Source: DASXQK01 sp963724385 (GTDB lineage: Bacteria > Pseudomonadota > Alphaproteobacteria > Dongiales > Dongiaceae). From it: a stretch of DNA of 64,000 bases. The translations under genes and the position numbers were made by a program. The stretch is from contig CAVRUJ010000001.1 in the NCBI GenBank assembly GCA_963724385.1, positions 2,294,001 to 2,358,000 of the forward strand, written 5' to 3'. Shown one piece after another: positions 50,448-59,276 of this stretch; the first letter of the stretch is position 1; every line of letters starts with the position of its first letter. Below the pieces are notes generated by a model that saw only the letters and a list, made by a program, of their open reading frames with translations, was not told the DNA's origin and did not search any database.

Positions 50448-50918
50448 ATGAAGACCCTGTCCCTGAAGCCTGCCGACGTCACCCGGACCTGGCATCTCGT
50501 CGATGCCGATGGTCTCGTGCTCGGCCGCCTCGCCTCCCTGGTCGCCATGCGCCTCAGAGGCAAGCATAAGCGCAGCTTCACGCCCCATGTCGATTGCGGC
50601 GATTTCGTCGTCGTGGTCAACGCCGAGAAGGTACGGCTCACGGGCAACAAGCTCACCGACCGCAAGTTCTATTGGCACACCGGCCATCCAGGCGGGGTCA
50701 AGGAGCGGACCATGGGCCAGATCCTGGGCGGGCGCCATCCAGAGCGGGCGATCCTGAAGGCGGTGGAGCGCATGGTTCCCCGCGGGCCCTTGGGCCGCGA
50801 GCAGATGCGCCACCTGAAGGTCTATGCCGGCACTGCCCATCCCCACGAAGCGCAAAAGCCGGTGAAGCTGGACATCGGCGCGATGAACCGCAAGAACAAG
50901 AGGACGGCCGACGCATGA
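50448..50918 (+). CDS. rplM: 50S ribosomal protein L13
   Basis: 156 residues. Standard L13 features: [17 protein letters not shown], the basic [36 protein letters not shown] and the conserved [23 protein letters not shown] at 50448. Its stop overlaps the rpsI start as ATGA, as usual for this conserved pair. Confidence 0.98.
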   Translation: MKTLSLKPADVTRTWHLVDADGLVLGRLASLVAMRLRGKHKRSFTPHVDCGDFVVVVNAEKVRLTGNKLTDRKFYWHTGHPGGVKERTMGQILGGRHPERAILKAVERMVPRGPLGREQMRHLKVYAGTAHPHEAQKPVKLDIGAMNRKNKRTADA

Positions 50919-51403
50919 GCCCCGAAACCCAGACGCTGTCCGATCTCAAGGACCTCGGCGTTGCCAGCAAGGCGCCCTCGGCGACTTCCCCGACGCATGA
51001 GCAGAAGATCGACGCCCAGGGCCGGTCATACGCGACCGGCCGGCGCAAGAATGCGGTGGCGCGGGTGTGGCTGAAGCCGGGCACGGGCAAGGTCCTGATC
51101 AACGGGCGCGAGGGCGCGATCTATTTCGCCCGGGCCGTTCTCAGGATGACCATCGCCCAGCCCTTCGGCGTGACCAACCGTCTCGGCCAGTACGACGTGA
51201 CCGCCACGGTCACCGGCGGCGGGCTCTCGGGCCAGGCGGGTGCCATCCGCCACGGGATCAGCCGCGCGCTCACCCACTACGAGCCGGCGCTTCGGGCGGC
51301 CCTCAAGTCCGGTGGCTACCTCACCCGCGACAGCCGCGTGGTCGAGCGCAAGAAATACGGCCGCGCCGGTGCGCGACGCAGCTTCCAATACTCGAAGCGC
51401 TAG
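50915..51403 (+). CDS. rpsI: 30S ribosomal protein S9
   Basis: 162 residues. An N-terminal extension of about 40 residues, common in alphaproteobacteria, precedes the S9 core: [18 protein letters not shown], then [19 protein letters not shown] and the terminal [17 protein letters not shown] that contacts P-site tRNA. ATG at 50915 overlaps the rplM stop. A strong terminator follows at 51431. Confidence 0.98.
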   Translation: MSPETQTLSDLKDLGVASKAPSATSPTHEQKIDAQGRSYATGRRKNAVARVWLKPGTGKVLINGREGAIYFARAVLRMTIAQPFGVTNRLGQYDVTATVTGGGLSGQAGAIRHGISRALTHYEPALRAALKSGGYLTRDSRVVERKKYGRAGARRSFQYSKR

Positions 51404-51430
51404 GGACGAAACCCAACCTGTGTTGGAATG

Positions 51431-51460
51431 GGGGCGTCCCGTCGGGACGCCCCGTTTCGT
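51431..51460 (+). terminator. Rho-independent terminator after rpsI
   Basis: A perfect 10-bp stem (GGGGCGTCCC with GGGACGCCCC) around a GTC loop, followed by GTTTCGTT. It sits 28 bases after the rpsI stop and before argC's ribosome-binding site, so it closes the rplM-rpsI transcript. Confidence 0.8.
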
Positions 51461-51475
51461 TGGAGGAGCCGGGAC

Positions 51476-52525
51476 ATGGCGATGAAAAATCGGTTGCGGA
51501 TCGGAATCCTGGGTGCCAGCGGCTATACGGGCGCCGAGCTCCTGCGCCTGCTGGCGCGCCATCCCGGGATCGAGATCCGGTTGCTGACAGCCGATCGCCA
51601 GGCAGGCAAGCCGCTGGGCGAGATTTTTCCCCATTTGGGCGGGCTCGCCCTGCCTTTGCCGGTGAAGGTCGAGGAGGCCGACTGGTCGCAAGTGCAGCTC
51701 GTGTTCTGCTGTCTGCCCCATGGCACGACCCAGGAGGTGATCGCCAAGCTGCCAGGCCATCTTAAGGTCGTGGATCTCTCGGCTGATTTCCGTTTGGCCG
51801 ACACCGCGACCTACGCGGAATGGTACGGCCACGCCCATCGCGCACCCGAGCTGCAGAAAGAGGCTGTCTATGGCCTGACAGAGCTGGCGCGCGATGCCGT
51901 GACCAAGGCGAGGCTCCTGGCCAATCCAGGCTGCTATCCGACCTCGGCCCAGCTGCCCCTGATCCCGCTCATCGAGGCCGGGCAGATCGACAGCGATGAC
52001 ATCATCATCGATGCCAAGTCGGGCGTCAGCGGCGCCGGACGCGACGCCAAGCAGCAGAACCTCTATGCCGAGGTGAGCGAGGGCATTCACGCCTATGGCA
52101 TCGCGGGTCACCGTCACGCCCCTGAGATCGAGCAGGGGCTGTCACGCGCCGCCGGCAAGCCAGTGAAGGTCAACTTCACCCCGCATCTCGTGCCAATGAG
52201 CCGGGGCATACTCTCCAGCATCTATGTCAGGCTGGCCGGCGGGGCCACGGCCGATGGCCTGCGCGAGACCTTGACGCGGCGCTATGCCGGCGAAGCCTTC
52301 CTTCGCGTGCTGCCGGCGGGCCAGGCCCCGGCTACTCGCCATGTTCGCGGCTCCAATCATTGCCTGATGGCGGTTTTCGCCGACCGGTTGCCGGGCCGCG
52401 CGATCCTGCTTTCGGCCATCGACAACCTGGTCAAAGGCGCCTCGGGCCAGGCGGTCCAGAACATGAACCTGATGTCCGGCTGGCCGGAAACCACGGCGCT
52501 CGAGCAGGAAGCGTTGTTTCCTTAA
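51476..52525 (+). CDS. argC: N-acetyl-gamma-glutamyl-phosphate reductase
   Basis: 349 residues; third step of arginine synthesis. NADP-binding GILGASGYTGAELLRLL at the N-terminus and the catalytic Cys in ANPGCYPTSAQLPL, with HRHAPEIEQ and the C-terminal NLVKGASGQAVQNMN. ATG at 51476 with GGAGG 12 bases upstream. The gamma-carbonic anhydrase gene follows 10 bases after the stop, forming a likely operon. Confidence 0.96.
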   Translation: MAMKNRLRIGILGASGYTGAELLRLLARHPGIEIRLLTADRQAGKPLGEIFPHLGGLALPLPVKVEEADWSQVQLVFCCLPHGTTQEVIAKLPGHLKVVDLSADFRLADTATYAEWYGHAHRAPELQKEAVYGLTELARDAVTKARLLANPGCYPTSAQLPLIPLIEAGQIDSDDIIIDAKSGVSGAGRDAKQQNLYAEVSEGIHAYGIAGHRHAPEIEQGLSRAAGKPVKVNFTPHLVPMSRGILSSIYVRLAGGATADGLRETLTRRYAGEAFLRVLPAGQAPATRHVRGSNHCLMAVFADRLPGRAILLSAIDNLVKGASGQAVQNMNLMSGWPETTALEQEALFP

Positions 52526-52535
52526 GGTACGACCG

Positions 52536-53084
52536 ATGAAGCCGCTCATCCTCCCCTATCGGGGCAAGCATCCGCGCATCGCCGCCGACGCCTTCATCGC
52601 GCCGGGCGCGGTCATCATCGGCGACGTCGTGATCGGGCCCAGGGCCAACATCTGGTTCGGCTGCGTATTGCGCGGGGATTCGAACAGCATCCTGGTCGGG
52701 CGCGAGACCAATATCCAGGACGGCACCGTCATCCATGTGAACGAGGCGCCGGCGGGCCTCGACCCGGCCACGCCCGGTTATCGGGTCAACATCGGCGCCG
52801 GCGTCACCATCGGGCACATGGCGCTGATCCATGCCTGCACGTTGGAAGATGGCAGCTTTATCGGCATGCGGGCCGCCGTCATCGATGGCGCCGTGGTGGA
52901 AACGGGCGCCATGGTGGCAGCCGGGGCGCTTGTGACGCCCAACAAGCGGGTGAAGCGGGGCGAGCTCTGGGCCGGCAGCCCCGCCAAGTTCTTCCGGGCT
53001 CTGACGCCGGCGGACTTGGCCGATTTCGAGGCGACCGCAAGACACTATTGCCACCTGGCGGACGAGTACAGGTCGGCCGGCTGA
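52536..53084 (+). CDS. Gamma-carbonic anhydrase family protein (left-handed beta-helix)
   Basis: 182 residues made of hexapeptide repeats (IAPGAVIIGDVVIGPRANIW and onward). Metal-ligand histidines are seen in VIHVNEAP and IGHMALIHACTLED, the pattern of the CamH/YrdA gamma-carbonic anhydrase group. An unusual insertion PAGLDPATPGYRV sits between the ligands. It follows argC by 10 bases. Activity cannot be shown from the sequence. Confidence 0.88.
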   Translation: MKPLILPYRGKHPRIAADAFIAPGAVIIGDVVIGPRANIWFGCVLRGDSNSILVGRETNIQDGTVIHVNEAPAGLDPATPGYRVNIGAGVTIGHMALIHACTLEDGSFIGMRAAVIDGAVVETGAMVAAGALVTPNKRVKRGELWAGSPAKFFRALTPADLADFEATARHYCHLADEYRSAG

Positions 53085-53091
53085 TCGCGCC

Positions 53092-53253
53092 ATGGCCAAG
53101 AGACCCAGGCGCAGCAAGTCTCCGGCCCCGCGCAATCCCTTCGCCATCGTCGCGCGCCGACGCAAGGCGGGACCCGAGAAGTCTCCGCGTGCTTACCGGC
53201 GCAAGCCCAAGCATCGGACGCCAACGGTCGAGCCCGAGCCCTCCGAAAGCTGA
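53092..53253 (+). CDS. Small basic protein of unknown function
   Basis: 53 residues, ATG at 53092, seven bases after the carbonic anhydrase stop. It is very rich in Arg/Lys (MAKRPRRSKSP, VARRRKAGPEKS, YRRKPKHRTP), with Pro and no hydrophobic segment. Similar short Arg/Lys/Pro proteins are often annotated as hypothetical in alphaproteobacteria. Probably the last gene of the argC operon; it could be ribosome- or nucleic-acid-associated, which is inference. Confidence 0.5.
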   Translation: MAKRPRRSKSPAPRNPFAIVARRRKAGPEKSPRAYRRKPKHRTPTVEPEPSES

Positions 53254-53264
53254 GCCGGCTCAGA

Positions 53265-53307
53265 GCATTTTCCGCCGAAGTGGGTACCGGTTCGGCGTAG
53301 AAAATGC
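53265..53307. repeat. Interspersed palindromic repeat of alphaproteobacterial type
   Basis: A 43-base near-palindrome: arms GCATTTTCCGCCGAA and TTCGGCGTAGAAAATGC around GTGGGTACCGG. It is the same architecture as the abundant short intergenic repeats of rhizobial and related genomes (CATTTTC...GAAGTGG...ACCGGTTC...GAAAATG). It can form a strong hairpin and lies between convergent genes, so it may act as a terminator or mRNA end. A single copy is in the window. Confidence 0.75.
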
Positions 53308-53323
53308 GACCAGACCAAGGAAT

Positions 53324-53842
53324 CTAAGGCAGCGAAACGCCGGTCGCCTGTTCGATCGGTCCTTCAGCGCCGCCGAGGTCGAAATCGGCGGTCTTCTGGC
53401 TGCCGTCGGCATCAAGATAGGTGATGCGGAGACTCTTGCCGACCATCCACTTGGCCAAATGGTCGCTCGCATCCACGGTCGCCTGGTTGGAGGACCAGAT
53501 CAGCCAGAAGCAGGCTCGCCCGGCAACAAAGCCCCAGAGCGAGCCCTGCTTCTCGCCCTCGCGGCGGACCAGCTCGGTGTCGACCAACTCGCCGTCGTCG
53601 ATGCGGTAGCTCGGCATCCGGCCGGCGAATTCGTCGCCTTCGCCCAGATGCAGCTCGGCGAATATCAGGCTTCGGTCCTCAAGATGCTTGGCCCAGATGA
53701 AGAGCGTCTGTCCGTCGGCATTGGTCGTCACCGCAGCCTTTGCGTCGGTTTCGCCGCCGGGGGCGGGTCCGACCGCCCAGTCGTCGGCCAACGCCGGGCG
53801 CCAGAACGAGAAGAGCAGAAACAGGCCGAGGGCCCAGCTCAT
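53324..53842 (-). CDS. Exported protein of unknown function
   Basis: 172 residues from the ATG near 53842. Signal peptide MSWALGLFLLFSFWRPALA, then a mature beta-rich domain (TLFIWAKHLEDRSLIFAELH) with Asp/Gly/Glu-rich loops and one Cys. No family recognised. It lies downstream of phaC on the same strand (44 bases between phaC's stop and its start), so it could be co-transcribed. Confidence 0.68.
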   Translation of the reverse strand: MSWALGLFLLFSFWRPALADDWAVGPAPGGETDAKAAVTTNADGQTLFIWAKHLEDRSLIFAELHLGEGDEFAGRMPSYRIDDGELVDTELVRREGEKQGSLWGFVAGRACFWLIWSSNQATVDASDHLAKWMVGKSLRITYLDADGSQKTADFDLGGAEGPIEQATGVSLP

Positions 53843-53886
53843 GCGGCGGCAGAGGACGGGGCGGGCGAGCGGCATAGCGCAACCGG

Positions 53887-55698
53887 CTATTGCTGAGCGC
53901 GAACCTTCACATAGCTTCCAGGCGCGCCCTCGATCGGCTTCAACTTGCCGTCACCCGGCTTGCGCGCCTTGATCCTGCCGCCGGAAAAGGCGGCGACCCA
54001 TTCGTTCCAGCCCGGCCACCAGGAACCGGGACGCTGGCTCGAGGACGCCAACCACTGCTCCGGGTCCGGCGGGTTCTTGTCGCTGGTCCAATGATGATAC
54101 TTGCCGGCCGCCGGCGGATTGACGACGCCTGCCACATGGCCCGACGCGGCAAGTACGAAGCGCACCGGCCCGGCAAAGAGCTGGGTCGCCGCATAGGTCG
54201 ACTTCCACGGCGCGATGTGGTCTTCCTTGGTCGATAGGACGAAGGACGGCACGCGGATTCTGCCAAGGTCGATGTGCGTGCCGTTGAGCGAGAGCGCCCC
54301 CGGCTTCACGAGCTTGTTTTCCTGGTACATGCGCCGGAGGTAGAAGCTGTGCATCGCAGCCGGCATGCGCGTCGAGTCCGAGTTCCAGTAGAGCAGATCG
54401 AAGGGGAAGGGCTCCTTGCCCAGGAGATAGTTGTTGACCACGAAGGACCAGATCAGGTCGTTGGCGCGCAGCATGTTGAAGGTGTTGGCCATGGCGCTGC
54501 CTTCGAGATAGCCCTTCTCCTTCATCCGCGCCTCGAGGGATTCGAGCTGCTCTTCGTCGATGAACACGCCGAGCTCGCCGGGCTCGGTGAAATCCACGAG
54601 GGTGGTCAAGAATGTCGCCGAGGCGACGCCTTTCATCTTCTTCGCTGCCATGTAGGCAAGCGTGCAGGCAAGCAAGGTGCCGCCGAGGCAATAGCCGATG
54701 ACGTTGATGTCCTTCTCGCCCGTGGCTTGCTCGATGGCGCCGAATGCCGCGAGCGGGCCTTCCAGCATGTAGTCGTCGAAGGTCTTGGTCGCGAGCGTCT
54801 CGTCCGGGTTGACCCAGGAGACGATGAAGACGCTGTGGCCTTGGTCGACGGCCCATTTGATGAAGGAGTTCTTCTCGCGAAGGTCGAGGATGTAATACTT
54901 GTTGATCCAGGGCGGGATGATGAGCAGCGGCCGGCGGTTCACCTCCGCCGTCGTCGGCTCGTATTGCAGCAGCTGCATCAGGTCGTTCTGGAAGACGACC
55001 TTGCCCGGGGTGACGGCGACGTTCTTGCCGACCTCGAAGGCGGTGGGGTCGGTCATGCTGATCTGCAGCTGGCCCTTGCCGCGTTCCAGGTCTGCCAGCA
55101 GGTTCTCCAAGCCCTTCAGCAGGTTCTCGCCGCCGCTCTCCATGGTGGAGCGCAGCACCTCCGGGTTGGTCAGGACGAAATTGCTGGGGGCGAGGGCGTC
55201 GACAAACTGGCGGGTGTAGAAATCGACCTTCTTGGCGGTCTTGGCATCGAGGCCTTCGACGCTGCGGACGGTCGACTGGATCCAGCGGGCGCTCAGGAGG
55301 TAGGACTGCTTGATGAAGTCGAAGACTTCGTTCTCTTCCCAGGCCGAATCGTTGAACCGCCGGTCCTCCGGCGCGGGTCTTATGACCGGCGAAGTTCCCT
55401 TGCCGGACAGGCGCTGTGCGGCCGATTGCCACAGCTGCATGTAGTCCTGCCAGAGATTGACCTGGGCCTCCACGAGCTTGGCCGGGTTGGCCATCATCCG
55501 GGCGGTCATTTCCATGAAAGCCCGGCCGATGCTCATCGGGTCGCCCATGCTGGCGGCCGCTCCCTCGGCCGCCCCCTCGCTCTGGCGCTGGATGAAATCA
55601 GCCACCAGCCGCTGCGACTGCTTGGCGATCCGCGCCATGGCACGCGACAATTCGATCGGATCCGGCAGCTTCGCGTCCGGAGCCTGTTGATCGGCCAT
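53887..55698 (-). CDS. phaC: Poly(3-hydroxyalkanoate) synthase, class I
   Basis: 603 residues; polymerises 3-hydroxyacyl-CoA into the storage polyester PHB. Lipase-box nucleophile Cys in GYCLGGTLLA, catalytic Asp in STKEDHIAPW and His in ASGHVAGVVNPP, with the N-terminal PhaC domain (TRQFVDALAPSNFVLTNPEV). Length fits class I (PhaC alone). ATG at 55698 with GAGGAAG upstream; the open frame to 55926 has no start support. No phaA/phaB here. Divergent from the OmpA-type lipoprotein. Confidence 0.95.
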   Translation of the reverse strand: MADQQAPDAKLPDPIELSRAMARIAKQSQRLVADFIQRQSEGAAEGAAASMGDPMSIGRAFMEMTARMMANPAKLVEAQVNLWQDYMQLWQSAAQRLSGKGTSPVIRPAPEDRRFNDSAWEENEVFDFIKQSYLLSARWIQSTVRSVEGLDAKTAKKVDFYTRQFVDALAPSNFVLTNPEVLRSTMESGGENLLKGLENLLADLERGKGQLQISMTDPTAFEVGKNVAVTPGKVVFQNDLMQLLQYEPTTAEVNRRPLLIIPPWINKYYILDLREKNSFIKWAVDQGHSVFIVSWVNPDETLATKTFDDYMLEGPLAAFGAIEQATGEKDINVIGYCLGGTLLACTLAYMAAKKMKGVASATFLTTLVDFTEPGELGVFIDEEQLESLEARMKEKGYLEGSAMANTFNMLRANDLIWSFVVNNYLLGKEPFPFDLLYWNSDSTRMPAAMHSFYLRRMYQENKLVKPGALSLNGTHIDLGRIRVPSFVLSTKEDHIAPWKSTYAATQLFAGPVRFVLAASGHVAGVVNPPAAGKYHHWTSDKNPPDPEQWLASSSQRPGSWWPGWNEWVAAFSGGRIKARKPGDGKLKPIEGAPGSYVKVRAQQ

Positions 55699-55800
55699 GT
55701 CCGCTTCCTCTATGATCTTTTTTCGACGAAAGTTCCTGTGCTTTCCGCAACATAACCACGCACCGCTGGCAAAACAACCGGAACCGGGACCGAGAGTGGA

Positions 55801-56919
55801 ATGAACCGATCTTGGCACGTGCGTCCGGCAGGGAGTGCGCCGCGGCGAGGGCTTCCGGCCATTGGGCTGGCAGGGTTCCTTGCCGGCTGCAGCTTGTTCG
55901 GCGGGGACAACAGCACGACCTCCCAACCTGCCCAGACCGCCCAGAGCTACCCCAACCTGGGCACCGTGCCGCAGGCCGCGCCGGCGACCTCATCCTCGGC
56001 GGAGCGCCAGCAGATCGCTTCGGGCCTGGTTGCCGACCAGCAGAATGCGGCCTATAGCGACCAGCAGCTCACCGCCCAGTCTGAGCAGCAAGGCAGCGCG
56101 CCGCCGGCACCGGTGATGACCATCACGCCCTCGGCACCGGCTGCAACCGATACCTCCGGCTCCCAGACTCAGGCCACGACCGCTTCCACGGAGACGCAAA
56201 CCGCGGCGACTGCCGCGTCTCAGCCGGCGGAATCGACGACTGCAAGCGCCCCGGCCACGGGCGGCACCGTGGCAACCCAGACCCTGCCGCAACCTGAGGT
56301 CCCGGCCGCACCCCAGCCGACCTCCGGGATCACGCCCTTGGCGCCGCCGCCCAATCCCTTGCCCCCGGCTCCCGCAGTGCCGCAGATGGCCAGTGCGGTG
56401 CCCCAGGTGCCGGTCAGCGTGGACCAGAGCCAGCTGGGCGGGGCACCGGCGCGCGAACAGCTCTATCCGGCCCCCTACGCGCCGTTCTACGGCGCTCCGG
56501 CAGGAGGCGCCCCGGCCTACGGCACCGCCTATTCGGCCACCGCCCCGACCGCCTTGCCGCCCGCCGGTTCGCCGATCGCCGTTGTTTTCTTCGAGGATGC
56601 GTCAACGGCCCTTTCGAACCGAGCGATGGGGGTGCTGAAGGATGTGGCGCTGATCCAGCGGCAGCAGGGGGGCCAGCTCCGTCTCATAGGCCACGCCAGC
56701 GAACGGACGGCGGCGGTGAGCTATGGGGAACATGAGGCGATCAATCAAAAATTGTCGATCGCCCGGGCCAATGCTGTTGCCCATGCCTTGATCAGGTTCG
56801 GGGCGCCGGGGGGGACGATCAGCGTTTCCGCGGTCGGCGCGCAACAGCCGGTGTACTACGAGTTCATGCCCACGGGCGAGGCCGGCAACCGGCGCGTCGA
56901 AGTCTTCCTCGATCGCTGA
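55801..56919 (+). CDS. OmpA-family lipoprotein with long Ala/Pro/Thr-rich linker
   Basis: 372 residues. The N-terminal signal carries a lipobox LAGC (Cys30 region). A low-complexity Thr/Ala/Pro/Gln stretch (about 35-250) leads to a C-terminal OmpA/Pal-type peptidoglycan-binding domain with FEDASTALSNRAMGVLKDVA, LRLIGHASERT and KLSIARANAVAHALIRFG, and NRRVEVFLDR at the end. Probably tethers the outer membrane to peptidoglycan. ATG at 55801; next gene (hom) starts 22 bases after its stop. Confidence 0.85.
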   Translation: MNRSWHVRPAGSAPRRGLPAIGLAGFLAGCSLFGGDNSTTSQPAQTAQSYPNLGTVPQAAPATSSSAERQQIASGLVADQQNAAYSDQQLTAQSEQQGSAPPAPVMTITPSAPAATDTSGSQTQATTASTETQTAATAASQPAESTTASAPATGGTVATQTLPQPEVPAAPQPTSGITPLAPPPNPLPPAPAVPQMASAVPQVPVSVDQSQLGGAPAREQLYPAPYAPFYGAPAGGAPAYGTAYSATAPTALPPAGSPIAVVFFEDASTALSNRAMGVLKDVALIQRQQGGQLRLIGHASERTAAVSYGEHEAINQKLSIARANAVAHALIRFGAPGGTISVSAVGAQQPVYYEFMPTGEAGNRRVEVFLDR

Positions 56920-56941
56920 GCGCGGGCGTCCTGCTGGGATC

Positions 56942-58234
56942 ATGACGGCGCCACTTCGAATAGCCATCGCCGGGCTCGGCACGGTGGGCGCCGGCACCAT
57001 CAAGCTCCTCACCACCCATGCCAGCGACCTGGCAAAGCGCTGCGGACGGCGAATCGAGATCGCCGCCGTGTCGGCCCGCGACTGGTCTCGCGATCGGGGG
57101 ATCGACGTTTCGGCTTATCGCTGGTTCGACGATGCCCTGGATCTGGCCGGACTGCCCGAGGTGGACGTGATCGTCGAGCTGATCGGGGGCGCCGACGGCA
57201 CGGCACGCGAGCTCCTGGAACGGGCGATCGCGCGCGGCAAACATGTCGTGACCGCGAACAAGGCCCTGCTGGCCCATCATGGCACGGCGCTCGCCAGGAT
57301 GGCCGAAGCCAAGGGCGTTCAGCTCGGCTACGAGGCGGCCGTCGCCGGCGGAATCCCCATCATCAAGACTCTGCGGGAAGGGCTGGCTGGCAACCGGATC
57401 GACCGCGTCTACGGCATTCTGAACGGCACCTGCAATTACATCCTGACGGCCATGCGGGAGACCGGCCGGGATTTCGCCGACGTATTGGCCGACGCCCAGC
57501 GCTTGGGCTATGCCGAAGCCGATCCGAGCTTCGACGTGGACGGGGTAGACGCGGCCCATAAGCTCTCCATCCTCTCGGGCGTGGCCTTCGGCTGCGAGAT
57601 CGACTTCGCGGGCGTTCATGTCGAGGGCATCCGCCAGGTCTCCGCCCTCGATATCGCCTTTGCCGGCGAGCTCGGCTACCGGATCAAGCTCTTGGGATTT
57701 GCCCGGCCGACTGAAGCAGGCATCGAGCAGCGGGTCCACGCCTGCATGGTGCCGGTGGGAACCTCCATCGCTCATGTGGAAGGTGTCTACAACGCCGTGG
57801 TGATCGAGGGTGATTTCGTCGGCCGCAACCTCTGCGAAGGGCGGGGGGCGGGCGCCGGGCCGACCGCCTCGGCCGTGGTCTCCGACCTGGTGGACATCGC
57901 GCGGGGCCGCGGCCAACCGACCTTTTCGGTGCCCGCGGCGGAGCTTCGCCGGCTGCCCTCCGCACCCATGGCCCGCCACCGCGGCGCCTACTACATCCGG
58001 CTCATGGTGGTGGACAGGCCGGGTGTCATCGCCAACGTCGCCGCGGCGCTGAGGGACCAGGAAGTGTCGCTGGAGTCCATGCTCCAGCGTGCCCGCTCGC
58101 CGGGCGAGGCGGTGCCGGTGGTGCTGACCACGCACGAGACGGAGGAGGCGGCCATGCGCCGGGCGCTGGACCGAATTGCCGGGCTGGACTCGGTAACCGA
58201 GCCGCCGCATATGATCCGCATCGAGGCGCTCTAG
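56942..58234 (+). CDS. hom: Homoserine dehydrogenase
   Basis: 430 residues; NAD(P)-dependent reduction of aspartate semialdehyde to homoserine for Thr/Met synthesis. Rossmann motif AGLGTVGAGTIKLL, catalytic core GILNGTCNYILTAM, then LGYAEADPSFDVDGVDAAHK, and a C-terminal ACT domain (YYIRLMVVDRPGVIANVAA) for allosteric feedback by amino acids. Gene order hom-glpX-recJ is conserved in related alphaproteobacteria. ATG at 56942. Confidence 0.97.
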   Translation: MTAPLRIAIAGLGTVGAGTIKLLTTHASDLAKRCGRRIEIAAVSARDWSRDRGIDVSAYRWFDDALDLAGLPEVDVIVELIGGADGTARELLERAIARGKHVVTANKALLAHHGTALARMAEAKGVQLGYEAAVAGGIPIIKTLREGLAGNRIDRVYGILNGTCNYILTAMRETGRDFADVLADAQRLGYAEADPSFDVDGVDAAHKLSILSGVAFGCEIDFAGVHVEGIRQVSALDIAFAGELGYRIKLLGFARPTEAGIEQRVHACMVPVGTSIAHVEGVYNAVVIEGDFVGRNLCEGRGAGAGPTASAVVSDLVDIARGRGQPTFSVPAAELRRLPSAPMARHRGAYYIRLMVVDRPGVIANVAAALRDQEVSLESMLQRARSPGEAVPVVLTTHETEEAAMRRALDRIAGLDSVTEPPHMIRIEAL

Positions 58235-58276
58235 AAGGGCGCGACGACGACACTCGGCAATCGGGAGGCAAGCGTC

Positions 58277-59251
58277 ATGGCCAAGCTGAGCATGGACCGC
58301 AATCTGGCCCTGGAGGCGGTGCGGGTCACCGAGGCCGCAGCGCTCGCGGCCTCCATGCTCATGGGCCGCGGCGACGAGATGGCGGCGGACCAGGCGGCGG
58401 TGGATGCCATGCGTCGCGCCCTCAACGGTCTCGCCATCGACGGTACCGTGGTAATCGGGGAAGGCGAGCGTGACGAAGCGCCCATGCTCTATATCGGCGA
58501 GAAGGTCGGCGCCGGTGGGCCGCCCATCGACATCGCCCTCGACCCCCTGGAAGGCACCACGATCACCGCCAAGGGAGGGCCCAATGCACTGGCCGTGGTC
58601 GCGATGGCCGAAGCGGGCGGGTTCCTCAACGCGCCGGACGTCTATATGGACAAGGTGGCGGTCGGGGCAGGCTTGCCCGAAGGCGTGGTCGACCTTGACG
58701 CCAAGCCGGAGGAAAACCTGAAGAACTTGGCCCAGGCCAAGAAGCTGGGAATCCCCGATCTCGTCGCCTGCATCCTCGACCGTCCGCGCCACAGCGAGCT
58801 GATCCAGCGCGTCCGCGCCGCGGGTGCCCGGATCATGCTGATCTCGGACGGCGACGTGAGCGGCGTCATCGCGACATCCCGGCCAGGCAGCGGCGTCGAT
58901 ATCTACATGGGCAGCGGCGGCGCGCCCGAAGGAGTATTGGCCGCCGCCGCCCTGCGATGCATCGGCGGCCAGATGCAAGGACGGCTTCTGTTCCGCAATG
59001 ACGAGGAGAAAACCAGGGCCCGGCGCCTCGGCATCGAGGCGCTCGACAGAAAATACGGCATCCTCGATTTGGCCAAGGGCGACGTGATGTTCGCGGCGAC
59101 GGGCGTCACCGACGGGACGATGCTGAAGGGCGTGCGGCGCGAAGGCAAGAGCGGCTATACCCACTCCATGGTCATGCGCTCGAAGACGGGCACGGTCCGC
59201 CTGATCGAAGCGCACCATAACTGGAGCCGCAAACCCGGCTTCGAAGGTTGA
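58277..59251 (+). CDS. glpX: Fructose-1,6-bisphosphatase, class II (GlpX)
   Basis: 324 residues; gluconeogenic dephosphorylation of fructose-1,6-bisphosphate. The metal-binding core is GEGERDEAPMLYIGEKVG, then DPLEGTT, with the conserved LISDGDVSGVI and GSGGAPEGVLAAAALR. ATG at 58277, 42 bases after hom; recJ starts 25 bases after its stop. Confidence 0.96.
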   Translation: MAKLSMDRNLALEAVRVTEAAALAASMLMGRGDEMAADQAAVDAMRRALNGLAIDGTVVIGEGERDEAPMLYIGEKVGAGGPPIDIALDPLEGTTITAKGGPNALAVVAMAEAGGFLNAPDVYMDKVAVGAGLPEGVVDLDAKPEENLKNLAQAKKLGIPDLVACILDRPRHSELIQRVRAAGARIMLISDGDVSGVIATSRPGSGVDIYMGSGGAPEGVLAAAALRCIGGQMQGRLLFRNDEEKTRARRLGIEALDRKYGILDLAKGDVMFAATGVTDGTMLKGVRREGKSGYTHSMVMRSKTGTVRLIEAHHNWSRKPGFEG

Positions 59252-59276
59252 GCAGCACTTCGGGTTCAAGGTCCAG

